Source: an uncultured Clostridia bacterium (GTDB lineage Bacteria; Bacillota; Clostridia; Christensenellales; UBA1242). Taken from it: a stretch of 64,000 nt of DNA. How positions within the stretch are numbered: the stretch's first letter is position 1; each line of letters opens with the position of its first letter. Shown piece by piece: positions 22,801 to 31,062 of the stretch. The stretch spans positions 62,001-126,000 of the forward strand of contig CALWPL010000003.1 in assembly GCA_944383405.1 (NCBI GenBank). Direction: 5' to 3'. The translations under genes and the position numbers were made by a program. The notes beneath the pieces were generated by a model. That model did no database searches. It saw only the letters and a list, made by a program, of their open reading frames with translations, and had not been told where the DNA came from.

Positions 22801-25800
22801 ATGTTGACGGGTATACATGGGTTATTGTTGAAGGTAAACCAGTTATTGTATCAACTTTGATTAATACAATAAGCCAACAGGATTATCAAGGCAAGCAAAA
22901 AAATTATCAGAGCGAAGACTATATTTATTATAATTTATCAAATTATGGCTCTTTACATTCAGAAGAGCAAACTATTGGTCTTGATAGAGGACAAACATTA
23001 ACTAATTATTATCAAGAAAATTCAACAGGCGAATATTTAGAGAGTCAGATAATATTTTCAACATTAAGAGATGATAATGAAAACACAATAACATATAATT
23101 TTAGAGCTCATGATGAGTTTAATTCATTAACAATTATTTGTAATATTACAACTAATGAAGATGGAGATGAAGTAATTGAATTTGTGTCTGCTGAATATGG
23201 AGATGGTACAATATTAGATATTAGAAACAATGTTGGAGATTCTTATTTTGATTCGGATGATAATTTCAGGGCAAATGATACTATAGTAATACAAGTAAAT
23301 GAAGATACAAATGAAATTGAGAGAATAACATATAAAGTTCTCGAGAGTGCATCATATTATTATTCTAGCAATTCGCCAGGAATTTCAGATGTGCTTGGAA
23401 GTCGAACAAATCCAAAAATTATTTATAATTATGAGTCATTCTGTTCGTTATTAACTGAAACAACATCTAATACTACCGACAATACTTTTTATAGAATCGT
23501 AAGAGATATAGATTTGGATTATCAGTTTGTTTCAACTGCACATTCAACTTTTAAAGGAATTTTGCAAGGCAACTACATGACAATAGACAACCTTTCAATA
23601 TCATATTTTAATAATGTTGTAGCGGGTTCTGGATTAAATGAAGAAGCATTTGGTTTGTTTGCTTCAATAGAAACTTCAAATAACAACACTAACTTAGATA
23701 CAGTTATTTCTAATTTAACAATTAATGTCGAACAAGTTTTATCTAATGCACATATGTATGTTGGGGCTTTGGCTGGAAAAATTGAGGCTAGCAAAAATCA
23801 AAGTCTACAAAAAGTTTTCTTAAATAATATTTCTGTACAATCTAAGGATAATGAAAGGTCATATATTAATGGTAGAAATGCTGTTGGTGGGCTTGTTGGA
23901 ATTGCTACTGGAAATGTTATTATTAAAGATATTGTCTCAAATGTCAGTGTAAATGCAACATATGATGTTACAAGTAATTCTTATTCTACAATGCTGTATA
24001 TTGATAAAGAAAATAGCGGTTCGTCAAGAATATCTTATGCTGGTGGGGTAGTTGGAATATTTGATGTAAAGAGAGTTATTGATAGCGCTACTCAAAGAAA
24101 TTATAATGCAAGTAATTTAACTGTTAGTGGAGATAATTCTTTTGTTGGCAATATAGCAGGGTCTGTTTTTGGACTTGTCGGAGAAAATGCAATTGTAAAT
24201 TACATAAATACACAAGTTTCAGATTTACCAACAACATTTATAAAAGCGACTTCCTATGCAGGTGGACTTATAGGAGAAAATAGAGGAATCCTTATTAGTT
24301 CTTCAATTACATATGAAGATGAAGACAATTCCATGGAATTAGTTGGGCAATCAAATTATACAAAAAATGATTACTTTTTCAGTGGGCTTGGCGGAGAAGT
24401 TATTGCTATTGGTGGGTTAGTAGGATTAAATAATGGTGGGCTCATAGCAAATTCTATTTCGACAATTAATGTTAGAAATAGGCTGGCTAATATTTCTGGT
24501 GGGCTTGTTGGGCGAATGGTTGAAGGTGGACTTGTTAATGCTATAACTACTGGTTCTGTATTATCAGGTAGTTTTGTAGGCGGTCTAATCGGGTCATTAA
24601 ACGACATTGATATAATGACAAGTGAAGGGCAATACAATATAGACGCACTTATATCTTTTGATATTGAAAAGTATACAGAATTTTATGGTAGTGCTGCAAT
24701 AGGCGAAGGCAAGACAACAATTATTTCAAACTGTATTGCAGGTAATAATTGGCTGGTTGAAGACTATTCTTATTATGTTTCTTTAATTGAAGTAAGAGAT
24801 GGAACAGTCGGTGGGTTTATTGGCTTGATTTCTTATTTGAGTGAAAATAATAATTATAGTAACAATATTGATAATGAAATTTTGTTTGAGAAACCAAGTT
24901 TTTATGCAAATACTTTATATACTGCTACAAATAGTAGTACTCCAGCATATTATTTAGAGGCCACTTATTTATCAACTCAATTTGACAATGTTGATGTAAA
25001 TGGTGCGGAGACAACTATTTTAGTCGATAGTGCAGGAAATCAGGTAGTTTTTCCATATTCAACTAGTGAATTCTATTATGAAAGTAGTCAGCCAAATGTT
25101 GTATATAGCGTTCGTTCTGCCAATAATGACGATTTTGCAAATAGTTCAACTGAGCACGATTTATATGCATCAAGAATTTATACGATTTTGAGTACAACTC
25201 CAGAAGAATTAATTAATAGTGATGATTTCTATACATTAGTTGATTATGACGAGAATGGGAATTGGGCAACTCCTTACAAAGAAAGAAGTTATACTTGGTA
25301 TTACAATCGGTTTGGAAGATTTTATTATAAGAGTGGAGATGAATATATTTATATTGAGGACGAGACAACTTTCAACAATATTTATAAAAAAGATGATGGC
25401 TCTTTCCTAGAAATATATTATATTGCAAGTCCAATATTATCAAATTTTGAATTTACAAAAGAATATTCTACAAGTACCGATAGCATTTATGTGTTTGGTG
25501 GGGAAATTACGGGAGCAAAGTTAAATGGATATACTTTTGAAAGTTTGACAGAGTTAAAGGCGCAAAAATTTATAACAGTGAATGGAATAAGAATTTCTAT
25601 TGATTTAAGTGATGCAGAACACACTGTTATTAACGAAGATTATGATGAGATAACAGGTATATTTAATTCTGGAAATTATGAATATTCAAATTGTAATTTA
25701 AGTCTTGTTAATGGTGGAAAAATTACTAAGATAGAATTTAGTATAAAGACACTTACTAGGTATGATACACTTTATTATTATGTAGATGATATTGTTGTTT

Positions 25801-28800
25801 ATTATGAATATAGCAATGTTGCGTACAATGGGTTGGATAATGAAAATGTATTTGTTTCTCTTGAATCTACTACTCAAAATGCTATAACAAATTATGAATT
25901 GGATATTACTTCAAAGAGAGTAATTTATAGTTCATTTAATAATGGATACTGGGATTTTGATGAAAATTTCTTAGAATCTAGTTTTGCCGAAGTTTCAAAA
26001 TATCCAACAAATTTAGAAAGGGCAGAAAAATATATTTGGAGTGATTTTAGAGCTTCAAGTGTTTCTGTAAATATATTTACTGCTGAAGATTTAGCCGCAT
26101 TTGCTTATATGGTTAATAATGGAAATGATTATGAAGGATTAGTGGTAAATCTTGAAAGAGATATTGATTTGAGTGGTAAATACTGGGTACCAATAGGAAC
26201 AAAAGATTATCCATTTAGAGGCGTGTTTAATGGCAATAATCATAGTATAAAATATGTTTCAGTAAATGAAAATTCACTTAAAAACAATTCAAATTTAAGT
26301 CTTCCTACCTATGCAGGTTTATTTGGATATGTAGAAGATGCGATTATAGCAAATGTAAACATTCAAGGCGGCGAAGTGAGTGGGCAATATGCAGGTGGGC
26401 TTGTTGCAGTAGCGGTAGATAGCATTATATTCAATATTGTAAACAGAAATAATTCTCTTGGCGTAATTGCAAGTGGTGGTATTGTGGGGCAAATGTTAAA
26501 GTCAGAAGATTTTGCAAACACATCAATGTTATTTGCTAGTTATAATTATGCAAGGGTTGAAGGAACAAACTCTTCTACAAGAAAGTCAGAAGATGTATAT
26601 CTTGGCGGGATAGTTGGAAGTGCATCTGATACAATCTTTGGGCTAAAAAATAGTGTAATTGAAGATTTAATAACGAGTGCAAACACAAGTGGGAACGACG
26701 AACTAGTAAGTATGCTTCAAGGTTATTCAACAACTCAGGCTTATAATAATAATTTTGGGGAAGTTTATGTAGCAAATTCAAGGACAAGTTATATAACTAA
26801 TTATTTGGTAAATATTTACGCTGGTGGTTTAATAGGTTATGCAAATAATGTAGAATTTATTTCTCAACATGAGAATCAGGGAAGTATTTCAATTTCAACA
26901 AATGCTGATAAAGTTTATGTTGGTGGCGGGGTAGGATATATTTCAAATTATAATATTGTTGAAAATTTAAAAAATAATGGAGAAATAACATTCACTTATA
27001 CAAACACATTCTCAAATACCGAATTAGATTCAAATAATTATGATAATTTTGCTGTTGGAGATATAGGTGGTGTCTTTGGGTATTCTGATGTAAATGTTTC
27101 ATTATCTAGCAATTCTGGGAATATTACTATAAATACGATAACTTCTTCTGATTCAAAGATTTCAGTTGGAGGTATTGTTGGGAGACTAGTTGCACAGAGA
27201 GAAGGGGGTATAAGTATTCAGCAATCTTATAATGCTAGTGAACTTGTAGTTTCTTCTACAAACAATACAACTCTTGGAATTGGTGGAATTGCGGGTGTAG
27301 CAGATTTAACTTATTTTGCAGGGGATTTTGATAGTAATGTTAGTGAGGCATTGCGAGATAAAGTTTATATTCATGATAGTTATAATTCGGGCTCTATATC
27401 ATCTAGTAATAATTGTCAAACTTATTTAGGTGGAATACTAGGATATGCATTTGGTAGCGTTGGGCAAGCAAATAGAGTAGTCCTTCAAAATTGTTTAAAT
27501 GTTGGATATGTTACTATTTATAATATATTAAGAGGACAAAACGCACTTGGGGCAATCGTTGGAGTATCAGACTTTATTTATAAGAGTAATCCAAATGCAA
27601 ATACTGAAACAGATAATCCAAATGAATTTATTCCGCTTGAACTTAGCAATTTCTATTTAAGGGGAACTGCTTATAGTGGGAATACAATATATACGGCTAT
27701 GAGTGAATATGGTGCTTCAACAACCATTTATGAGGCGGTTGATGACGAAGATACATTTGCACTTGCAAGAATTTCTGCTAGTTTAAAACAAATGTCGAAT
27801 TATGAACTTTCGAATCAAACTCAATTTGATGAGATAAATTATGCTTGGGATTTTGACAATATTTGGGTGCAAGAATATGATACTTGGTATCCAACCCTTA
27901 GAAATAATAGAACAACATCTTATTGGGTGGACAACCAAGAAGAAGTAACAAGAGCAGGTGGATATTACAATATTTCCACAGCAGAAGAATTAGCGTATAT
28001 AGCAAATGCAATAAATAGTGGAGAAATTGAAACAAGATATGTTACATTTAGGCTTACTAACTTTATTGATCTTTCAAATAAATTCTGGACACCAATAGGA
28101 ACAAAAGATTATCCATTTAGAGGAACTTTTGATGGAAATGGTTATGAGATTAAAAATCTTACTATTGATGGAAATGTTTTAAGTTCTAATGAATATGGCG
28201 GTTTGTTTGGTGTTGTAGAAAATGCAGTAATTACAAGTGTTGGATTGTCAGCACCAATAATTCAGAATGTATTATATGCTGGTAGTTTTGTCGCAAGTGC
28301 TACAAATACAAAACTTAGCAGTTTATATACTGAAAGCGAAGATAGTTTATCATCAGTAATTCAAGGAACAAATGGCGCAGGCGGTATTGTTTATGAACTT
28401 ATAAATAGCAACAATAATACAGGAAACAACAAAACAGGTTTATATTTTTCTTACAATAATGTTCCTGTAAGTACCAATCCAAATATGGATGTAACTTCAA
28501 GAATAGGTGGTTTAGTTGGAGATCTAGTCAATTCCTATATAAGTAATAGTTATAATGGTTATTTAGGAATCGTTACGATACGAAGCATTAATGATAGTGC
28601 TAGTGGAGCGGTTGTTATAGGAAGAGCGGATCAAGATAGTAGAATTGTAAATGTATTTAATCTTTCACCTGTTTTAAAAAGTATAGTAGGCGCACAAGAA
28701 ACAACACAAGACCCATTGATTTATCAAATATCAAGAAATGATGATGGTGTTATAGTTCAAGCAACTAACATTGAGCCTTTATTTGACAACCTTTCATCAA

Positions 28801-30737
28801 GTAGCGAAGGAAGTGTAAATGATATTTGGACGAAGGAATATTCTCTAAATCAAGCAGAAGTTTCGGCTTATCCAACTTTAAGAAGTCTTGGGAGAGAGTG
28901 GAAAAATACGGAAAGTGAAGCCTTACTTGGTTTTTCAACTACATCAGCAACATTTAATACAGTAAAAGAGACTATTTATAATGAAGTTGAAAATATGACA
29001 AAGGAATACGATGAAGAAGGAAATTTAATTAATCCAAATCAAGAAAATAAAATAGATAGAACGCTTGTTAATTTTGCAAATGATAACTTTAATAATATAA
29101 CCGTTAGAACTATTTACTTGATTTCATCGGAAGAAGAACTTGTTTGGCTAGCAAATAGTGTTAATAATGGGAGTTTGTTAACAACAAATTGTGAATTCAT
29201 TTTACTAAGCGATCTTGATTTGTCCGGCAGTTATTGGACGCCAATTGGCGTGTCATCTGTTTATCCTTTCTCAGGAATATTTAATTTCAATGGGCATGTT
29301 ATAAAAGGATTAACTATTGATAGCGCAGATTTAACTTATGCAGGGTTATTTGGATATACTAAAAATGCCTATATTATTAATGGTTATGTAGAAAATGCAT
29401 TTATAAAAGTAAACAATAATAATCTTAATTCAGAGGTTTATCTTGGAACACTTACAGGTTTTGCTGATAATACGACCATAAGGAACATGGTTGTCTCAAC
29501 AAATCTATCTGGTTCATCAAGGGCCGCTAGTTTTGTTGGTGGTATTGCTGGATATATGAAAGGTTCTGGTTTATACATGGTAAACAATGTTAGAGTTTAC
29601 GCTCCTGAAACTTCAATTGATTTAGGGGATTATTCTTCAATGGTAGTAGAAGTTGTAGATGACCTTGGACAAGAAATTGGAACAATTCGCAGTGATTCGA
29701 TTCACATTGCTGGTTTTAGTAGAGAAGGTAGAGTTTTTGTTGGGGGTGTTATAGGCTATATTGTAGGATATTCACAAACAACAGAATATAATCTTGTAGA
29801 GTATGCGTTTAATGAAAGTGGTGTAGCGGGTGTTTCTCTATCAGCATCTTCAAATGTATATGCTGGTGGTATTGTAGGTTATGGGGCAGAGTTCTTAACG
29901 ATTAATGCTTCAAGCAATACAGGAATTGTCAAGACTTATTCGGCAAAATTTGACATTGCAGGTGGTATTGTTGGGTACAGCAATAATGGGTCTATTACTA
30001 ATTGTTCTTTTGATGGTTATATTGAGTCAAGACAGGCAGAGGGTAGAGATTTTGAAGCAGAGCAAAATATTAGGTCTTATGTTGGCGGCATAGTTGGAGC
30101 TGTTGAAGGCGGACATATTGCAAATTGTGTTATGATTAACGGAAGCACTGTTTCTAATCAGCAAAATAGTGATGTGTCTGTCGGCGGTATAATTGGATAT
30201 GCAAGGAATAAAAATTTTGGTAATGATGGAATAAGTGTTTATAACAGTAATGGAACGAATGGCTTTGAGCAGGCAGTTGGAATTTATACCTTTGATATGG
30301 GAGACCAGAGTGTAGATACAAGTAGCATTTATTTAACTGAACTTAGTGCTATTGTTGTAGAAAATGGGTTTGAAGAAGATTATTGGGATAATCAAACTTT
30401 ACTATCAACAAAAATATTTATTGTAGGAAGTGGAGATAGTTCGTTTAATGCAACTGCTCCTGATAGTAAACCTTTAATCGGTGGTGGCGCCGATATTGAG
30501 CCTGGTCTATATGCTTCAAGTTTAAGCGATCTTATACTTGAATATACAGGAGTAGGTGGAGATAAAATAGGAATTGCAGTTATTTCAAGTGATGCAGATG
30601 GGTGGCACTATGAATATGTTGAAGCGGAAATAGTTGTTAGTTCAGAGGGCCCAACTGAAATTCGTCCAGTACAGTATTTGAATTCTCTTGATATTTCAAA
30701 TATAATTGCTTGTTATATAACTCATATTTCAGAATAA
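13818..30737 (+). CDS. Giant lipoprotein with Ig-like and GLUG repeat blocks (5,639 aa)
   Basis: The start is supported by AAAGG 8-9 bases upstream and by a signal peptide at once after Met: Lys-Lys, a hydrophobic stretch, then F-I-G-C with Cys24 as probable lipidated residue. Residues from about 25 to 1165 are all-beta with Ig-like (BIG-type) modules, for example about 98-155 and 655-705. A GLUG block follows at about 1170-1700, then more Ig-like sequence (for example about 1785-1848), then further GLUG blocks. Blocks begin with a cap of the form AEDLAAFA...DIDLS...W-x-PIG...YPF-x-G-x-F-x-G-N, clearest near residues 4085, 4719 and 5102, with divergent versions near 1170, 2594 and 3202. Few cysteines and many Asn, Ser, Thr and Tyr fit an extracellular fibre. 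It ends without LPXTG or a membrane helix, so anchoring would be by the N-terminal lipid. A role as adhesin is inference. Confidence 0.92.
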   Translation: MKKFLNILTIVLIFMCTCFVFIGCNDRYADLRMSLVFSFDPNGENVEVLDDGSYRVTTNTGVFDARIDGSYIMYIEENGSSSATLNITYTGMPSDFNYSVGFSSTNEFAVSVNSNVRNIENGIQATIVASQEGQSDIKVTNLESGLSSTVHIEVVEVASDISFKNENLALAKIEQNSIDFTQEINGVLSNLDNVTFEFGLGLGEEFVPFTDVELLAEGFSYNRSTRTLTLERTDVSLNALIVRATYDSPLGDDKETFASIRILSDIKNFEIFAGSSVEDTTTENKITQDDIIDFVVNMTGLNYIDVVLKVESNGEKVVFGLIEDELSPFGDLESQPSYTQNCYEYYDENGSKVESFENAVTTYAYFRLTAFQRTNNEEYYEDNIYSLLLTCNYADYIVSGYPLEQSIVSNCYNLITKFSINGETMEGLTFDSQNIESIFAAYSSEFYDKKNIYLDTSSDVLGESFSVDIAEPISINKEDSRFLLEFYDEHLNLILHPEDYLSLIYESEGIRQNLDGVDFNTRTFDPNSIFYVKPNDDMVMENQIYYMVIRAEKPDTAQTVAVIKLTVKQGIREISSYNFTYYRYQIDENGNYVYDENNKKIIIEEKVNNVTFEDSTTSNSIKIGSEEINIDLDVNKPANVELNFLPEDAVLDNLSIVSQNTGIVEIERLYDGSFIVNPRGVGSTSIELSASNLSTIYVINVNIYRPINAFYVMLNQTGVENGVGEHIISSDDGLSTQSATVQAGTGFSFSVVTMPSRTTSYEMHYSVYLVGSEDKLIGSYITGNENDIIEDLGYFSFDAGRNSFSFQSDSAVGREYKIVMEIHNLNGVILRKEIRVSCYVPVSSIRVLSTTKQVAESSSIYYLDKITTSEDMSGTDTITDPSVFGISVSINAGSDRLPTFSFNDYGRISLYINNNLDSRYDVVDGYLIQNYKSSSSVIDLISNALINGEYWFRLNENYNLSNGTIVVSAQVEELGAHTAADDEIINILNVEEVSRISTGDSTEINFRQGLNNSTSVNIELFDENIYNNALLGAIFAILEIDGQRLYVLADSQSEVLQLNLSLERENLYNVNLGISSDYSGSAVIIVMPEDKINSEQEYLAWTNFKYTQIDISKENFVSGLYYYIQNSNFVLATEYDESTNYYVRQVNIQDMVSIWDGCAVLNVTVSNGEDIPYHISSLEELLEIGENEESSSKNYVLTRDITLDNNYNWQSIGNYYNVILTEEEFELDTFYVKNESGEYVVQDTYDQEMEYYGFGFNGNLSGRYVLFDNKTQSEIVRYYGIYNIRYEGREDDELVGIISKLGIHGSITDLTVEYNYFQPNSNIQAVYGGIVGENNGNIENVSLQFSDYRISTSEYVVVGGIAGRNYGSIKNTQISTKSGLQGTINVVIQVQDIDAAIGGLVGENFGEIEGSFDTTQEIQYTFNDIGFDSSLALIVEGSSSNTRIGGVAGYNEGRVINVAVQGRIIANNSDNVGGLVGYNVYNEKYNSSDNYSIQSSYSIAIVQGHNNVGGAVGYSAGVDNNSHVKIYNISAENYATSTNNSRTFVKGNENIGGLIGRAEYTDVQFSYAVSYFNCDMVEGDNKTEDYNYDVVGVRLVGGFIGLARSSSINVSASYINVKGDNNISTFIGLIPTGVTILDVFTIGSVFGSTSVLNGFSSSATNSYSIVYNVSSELTFVNGSALASTDSINVSGEHWQVDENINDGLPYLVFEDGEALLATTPITISAIVKENDKYTSYIKNGNSSLVLFYGYDEYGRYSTSTMNQVNTVKLEDLINLQVFAETHKTARFNVRSSNLQVLTISNNGDIRIVGEGRATITISSKLNSEFNVSIDIVVINGLTGMQVYANPSMTMNVDGETLELINSQNLTLYTETEYKRNVDGEEIDLVSTTDVGLRFKVQNDENLANLLAEINTNESGTTYTLNDILRIDNSIWTLDREGNFYYIDVASASSVSLMPLVAFEGNLVLSYVPFIRKEFNLGLSTVLLDKFGDTTFKVTINNGASAIILENNIDSNIEINQLENFVFTVTVITDYEEEDIISNIDTIQDEFLGFTPGTLTYNRNEHGKLESVSRIYTIWYKDKINPIDGQKVYELEFWPLSNSNITNRKRVTINIVGQDGVNDIAGQIFSNIEEDFPQKPSTDNIVYNGNSALFSLEVYPYFANYSKLRLSYTSLANYPLTISQLYYNISGTGEEFSPYADSGAIVDSNGALIIEKSSGQDTYLVNTGGIYSYSKSYFFGLLVASDVPDRTQYVITVEVLDRFGSIIVSRSFTFTTLAKSEMGLSFNDVLLGEDNLYYLPVNTEQELSLVTTNEYENIYWQVDSPDYELSTAEKNIFIPEYRDGSYYVSIMDYENNLFNTNLIGKTIELTATLDDSTTDPYTVSFVISLFSVIDVQARGVSKGYMTLANSVTTPLNVDVEVVYDESLSQSEDNWYTEWYQNFGNDADDLLYQNIIASGYEIEEYFVNYFSQLEEAISKANYSLTDEGSSKTSGVFLYIDSQGTLNPLRAGRTYNNGVFGVESYNDYISVFGYQVDRNSDIRFSVRLSYSHVDNTTMQYDGRGIPNVQGYSYDLSLYAGVFTYSQDFTLTFVNRIDLNNPIPVSSAEEFLKLATEDGGYYRLVNDIELSSYTPININVDSFDGNNYTIYITSFAMPSEDNPEISLGLFNEIGEETMVYNTSVYYTNRVDISPTTGEYIPRANPLSISISQASSVKFGGIVVINNGIVTNCSVSGSLTLSLPVNSGVDSIAEVLNGGLVAENNSSGYITNSKINNFILTCSGETGGFVGINNGMIVSSYFDNSQISNLSSANIGGFVLENNGSIYECFSQGARAQTDRDIRNTGSGIGSYGGEIGGFAYLNNAIISDSYSNIWISTSSSMAGFVYQDTSSSIISRCYSISYKRPGDNNTTAFPFVGPTEESFVPRVVVNGTLNSCYFLVSEADWEDVYFYAPNSQNHNETPENKIATGLNFDDFATHDNFIDFDLSLVYSTARYEDMTTYNYVDGYTWVIVEGKPVIVSTLINTISQQDYQGKQKNYQSEDYIYYNLSNYGSLHSEEQTIGLDRGQTLTNYYQENSTGEYLESQIIFSTLRDDNENTITYNFRAHDEFNSLTIICNITTNEDGDEVIEFVSAEYGDGTILDIRNNVGDSYFDSDDNFRANDTIVIQVNEDTNEIERITYKVLESASYYYSSNSPGISDVLGSRTNPKIIYNYESFCSLLTETTSNTTDNTFYRIVRDIDLDYQFVSTAHSTFKGILQGNYMTIDNLSISYFNNVVAGSGLNEEAFGLFASIETSNNNTNLDTVISNLTINVEQVLSNAHMYVGALAGKIEASKNQSLQKVFLNNISVQSKDNERSYINGRNAVGGLVGIATGNVIIKDIVSNVSVNATYDVTSNSYSTMLYIDKENSGSSRISYAGGVVGIFDVKRVIDSATQRNYNASNLTVSGDNSFVGNIAGSVFGLVGENAIVNYINTQVSDLPTTFIKATSYAGGLIGENRGILISSSITYEDEDNSMELVGQSNYTKNDYFFSGLGGEVIAIGGLVGLNNGGLIANSISTINVRNRLANISGGLVGRMVEGGLVNAITTGSVLSGSFVGGLIGSLNDIDIMTSEGQYNIDALISFDIEKYTEFYGSAAIGEGKTTIISNCIAGNNWLVEDYSYYVSLIEVRDGTVGGFIGLISYLSENNNYSNNIDNEILFEKPSFYANTLYTATNSSTPAYYLEATYLSTQFDNVDVNGAETTILVDSAGNQVVFPYSTSEFYYESSQPNVVYSVRSANNDDFANSSTEHDLYASRIYTILSTTPEELINSDDFYTLVDYDENGNWATPYKERSYTWYYNRFGRFYYKSGDEYIYIEDETTFNNIYKKDDGSFLEIYYIASPILSNFEFTKEYSTSTDSIYVFGGEITGAKLNGYTFESLTELKAQKFITVNGIRISIDLSDAEHTVINEDYDEITGIFNSGNYEYSNCNLSLVNGGKITKIEFSIKTLTRYDTLYYYVDDIVVYYEYSNVAYNGLDNENVFVSLESTTQNAITNYELDITSKRVIYSSFNNGYWDFDENFLESSFAEVSKYPTNLERAEKYIWSDFRASSVSVNIFTAEDLAAFAYMVNNGNDYEGLVVNLERDIDLSGKYWVPIGTKDYPFRGVFNGNNHSIKYVSVNENSLKNNSNLSLPTYAGLFGYVEDAIIANVNIQGGEVSGQYAGGLVAVAVDSIIFNIVNRNNSLGVIASGGIVGQMLKSEDFANTSMLFASYNYARVEGTNSSTRKSEDVYLGGIVGSASDTIFGLKNSVIEDLITSANTSGNDELVSMLQGYSTTQAYNNNFGEVYVANSRTSYITNYLVNIYAGGLIGYANNVEFISQHENQGSISISTNADKVYVGGGVGYISNYNIVENLKNNGEITFTYTNTFSNTELDSNNYDNFAVGDIGGVFGYSDVNVSLSSNSGNITINTITSSDSKISVGGIVGRLVAQREGGISIQQSYNASELVVSSTNNTTLGIGGIAGVADLTYFAGDFDSNVSEALRDKVYIHDSYNSGSISSSNNCQTYLGGILGYAFGSVGQANRVVLQNCLNVGYVTIYNILRGQNALGAIVGVSDFIYKSNPNANTETDNPNEFIPLELSNFYLRGTAYSGNTIYTAMSEYGASTTIYEAVDDEDTFALARISASLKQMSNYELSNQTQFDEINYAWDFDNIWVQEYDTWYPTLRNNRTTSYWVDNQEEVTRAGGYYNISTAEELAYIANAINSGEIETRYVTFRLTNFIDLSNKFWTPIGTKDYPFRGTFDGNGYEIKNLTIDGNVLSSNEYGGLFGVVENAVITSVGLSAPIIQNVLYAGSFVASATNTKLSSLYTESEDSLSSVIQGTNGAGGIVYELINSNNNTGNNKTGLYFSYNNVPVSTNPNMDVTSRIGGLVGDLVNSYISNSYNGYLGIVTIRSINDSASGAVVIGRADQDSRIVNVFNLSPVLKSIVGAQETTQDPLIYQISRNDDGVIVQATNIEPLFDNLSSSSEGSVNDIWTKEYSLNQAEVSAYPTLRSLGREWKNTESEALLGFSTTSATFNTVKETIYNEVENMTKEYDEEGNLINPNQENKIDRTLVNFANDNFNNITVRTIYLISSEEELVWLANSVNNGSLLTTNCEFILLSDLDLSGSYWTPIGVSSVYPFSGIFNFNGHVIKGLTIDSADLTYAGLFGYTKNAYIINGYVENAFIKVNNNNLNSEVYLGTLTGFADNTTIRNMVVSTNLSGSSRAASFVGGIAGYMKGSGLYMVNNVRVYAPETSIDLGDYSSMVVEVVDDLGQEIGTIRSDSIHIAGFSREGRVFVGGVIGYIVGYSQTTEYNLVEYAFNESGVAGVSLSASSNVYAGGIVGYGAEFLTINASSNTGIVKTYSAKFDIAGGIVGYSNNGSITNCSFDGYIESRQAEGRDFEAEQNIRSYVGGIVGAVEGGHIANCVMINGSTVSNQQNSDVSVGGIIGYARNKNFGNDGISVYNSNGTNGFEQAVGIYTFDMGDQSVDTSSIYLTELSAIVVENGFEEDYWDNQTLLSTKIFIVGSGDSSFNATAPDSKPLIGGGADIEPGLYASSLSDLILEYTGVGGDKIGIAVISSDADGWHYEYVEAEIVVSSEGPTEIRPVQYLNSLDISNIIACYITHISE
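26189..26221 (+). repeat. 33-base exact internal repeat, copy 1
   Basis: These 33 bases are identical to 28091-28123 in the same gene. They encode the P-I-G-T-K-D-Y-P-F-R-G part of the cap that opens a GLUG block. Flanking codons for the same motif have diverged. Confidence 0.85.
28091..28123 (+). repeat. 33-base exact internal repeat, copy 2
   Basis: Second copy of the repeat at 26189-26221, in the same reading frame and at the same place in the next cap module, 1,902 bases downstream. Confidence 0.85.
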
Positions 30738-30782
30738 AAACAAATAATATCTAATATTCATTCCATTTTGTAATTATTTTAT

Positions 30783-30822
30783 AAAAAAGTCTAACTCAAA
30801 GTAATAAGAGTTGGACTTTTTG
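30783..30822 (+). terminator. Rho-independent terminator of the giant lipoprotein gene
   Basis: A 10-bp stem AGTCTAACTC (30788-30797) pairs with GAGTTGGACT (30808-30817) with one G-U pair and a 10-base loop. It is flanked by A6 upstream and followed by a T run, 50 bases after the stop codon. It separates the giant gene from the rpoB transcription unit. Confidence 0.85.
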
Positions 30823-30893
30823 TGATAAAATTAAAAATGTCAACTAATTTTGCATACTTTTTACAAAAAAATAATTTTTTTTTAAAAAAAGTA

Positions 30894-30922
30894 TTGACTA
30901 AAAAAAATCATTGTGCTAGACT
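30894..30922 (+). promoter_or_regulatory. Extended -10 promoter of rpoB-rpoC
   Basis: TTGACT (30894-30899) and TAGACT (30917-30922) are separated by 17 bases, with a TGc extended -10 element just before the -10 box. It lies downstream of the terminator of the giant gene and about 210 bases upstream of the rpoB start, so rpoBC is transcribed on its own with a leader of about 200 bases. Confidence 0.8.
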
Positions 30923-31002
30923 CAAAATTACTTATGCTGTTAAATTGTGCGTTTTGGTCTTTTTTAGGGGAAATGGGGGTAAAAGTAAAGATAAAATCAT
31001 TG

Positions 31003-31062
31003 ATTATGTAAATAATTTGATTGTTTTGAGATTGCTTTTTAAGTTATTACATAATGCTTTTT
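31003..31062 (+). promoter_or_regulatory. Attenuator-like hairpin in the rpoB leader
   Basis: ATTATGTAAATAA (31003-31015) can pair with TTATTACATAAT (31044-31055) as 12 base pairs with a one-base bulge; GCTTTTTT follows at once. The 28-base loop is U- and G-rich. The layout resembles an intrinsic terminator placed between the promoter and rpoB. Whether it terminates is not known; the stem is entirely AT-rich apart from one pair. Confidence 0.4.
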
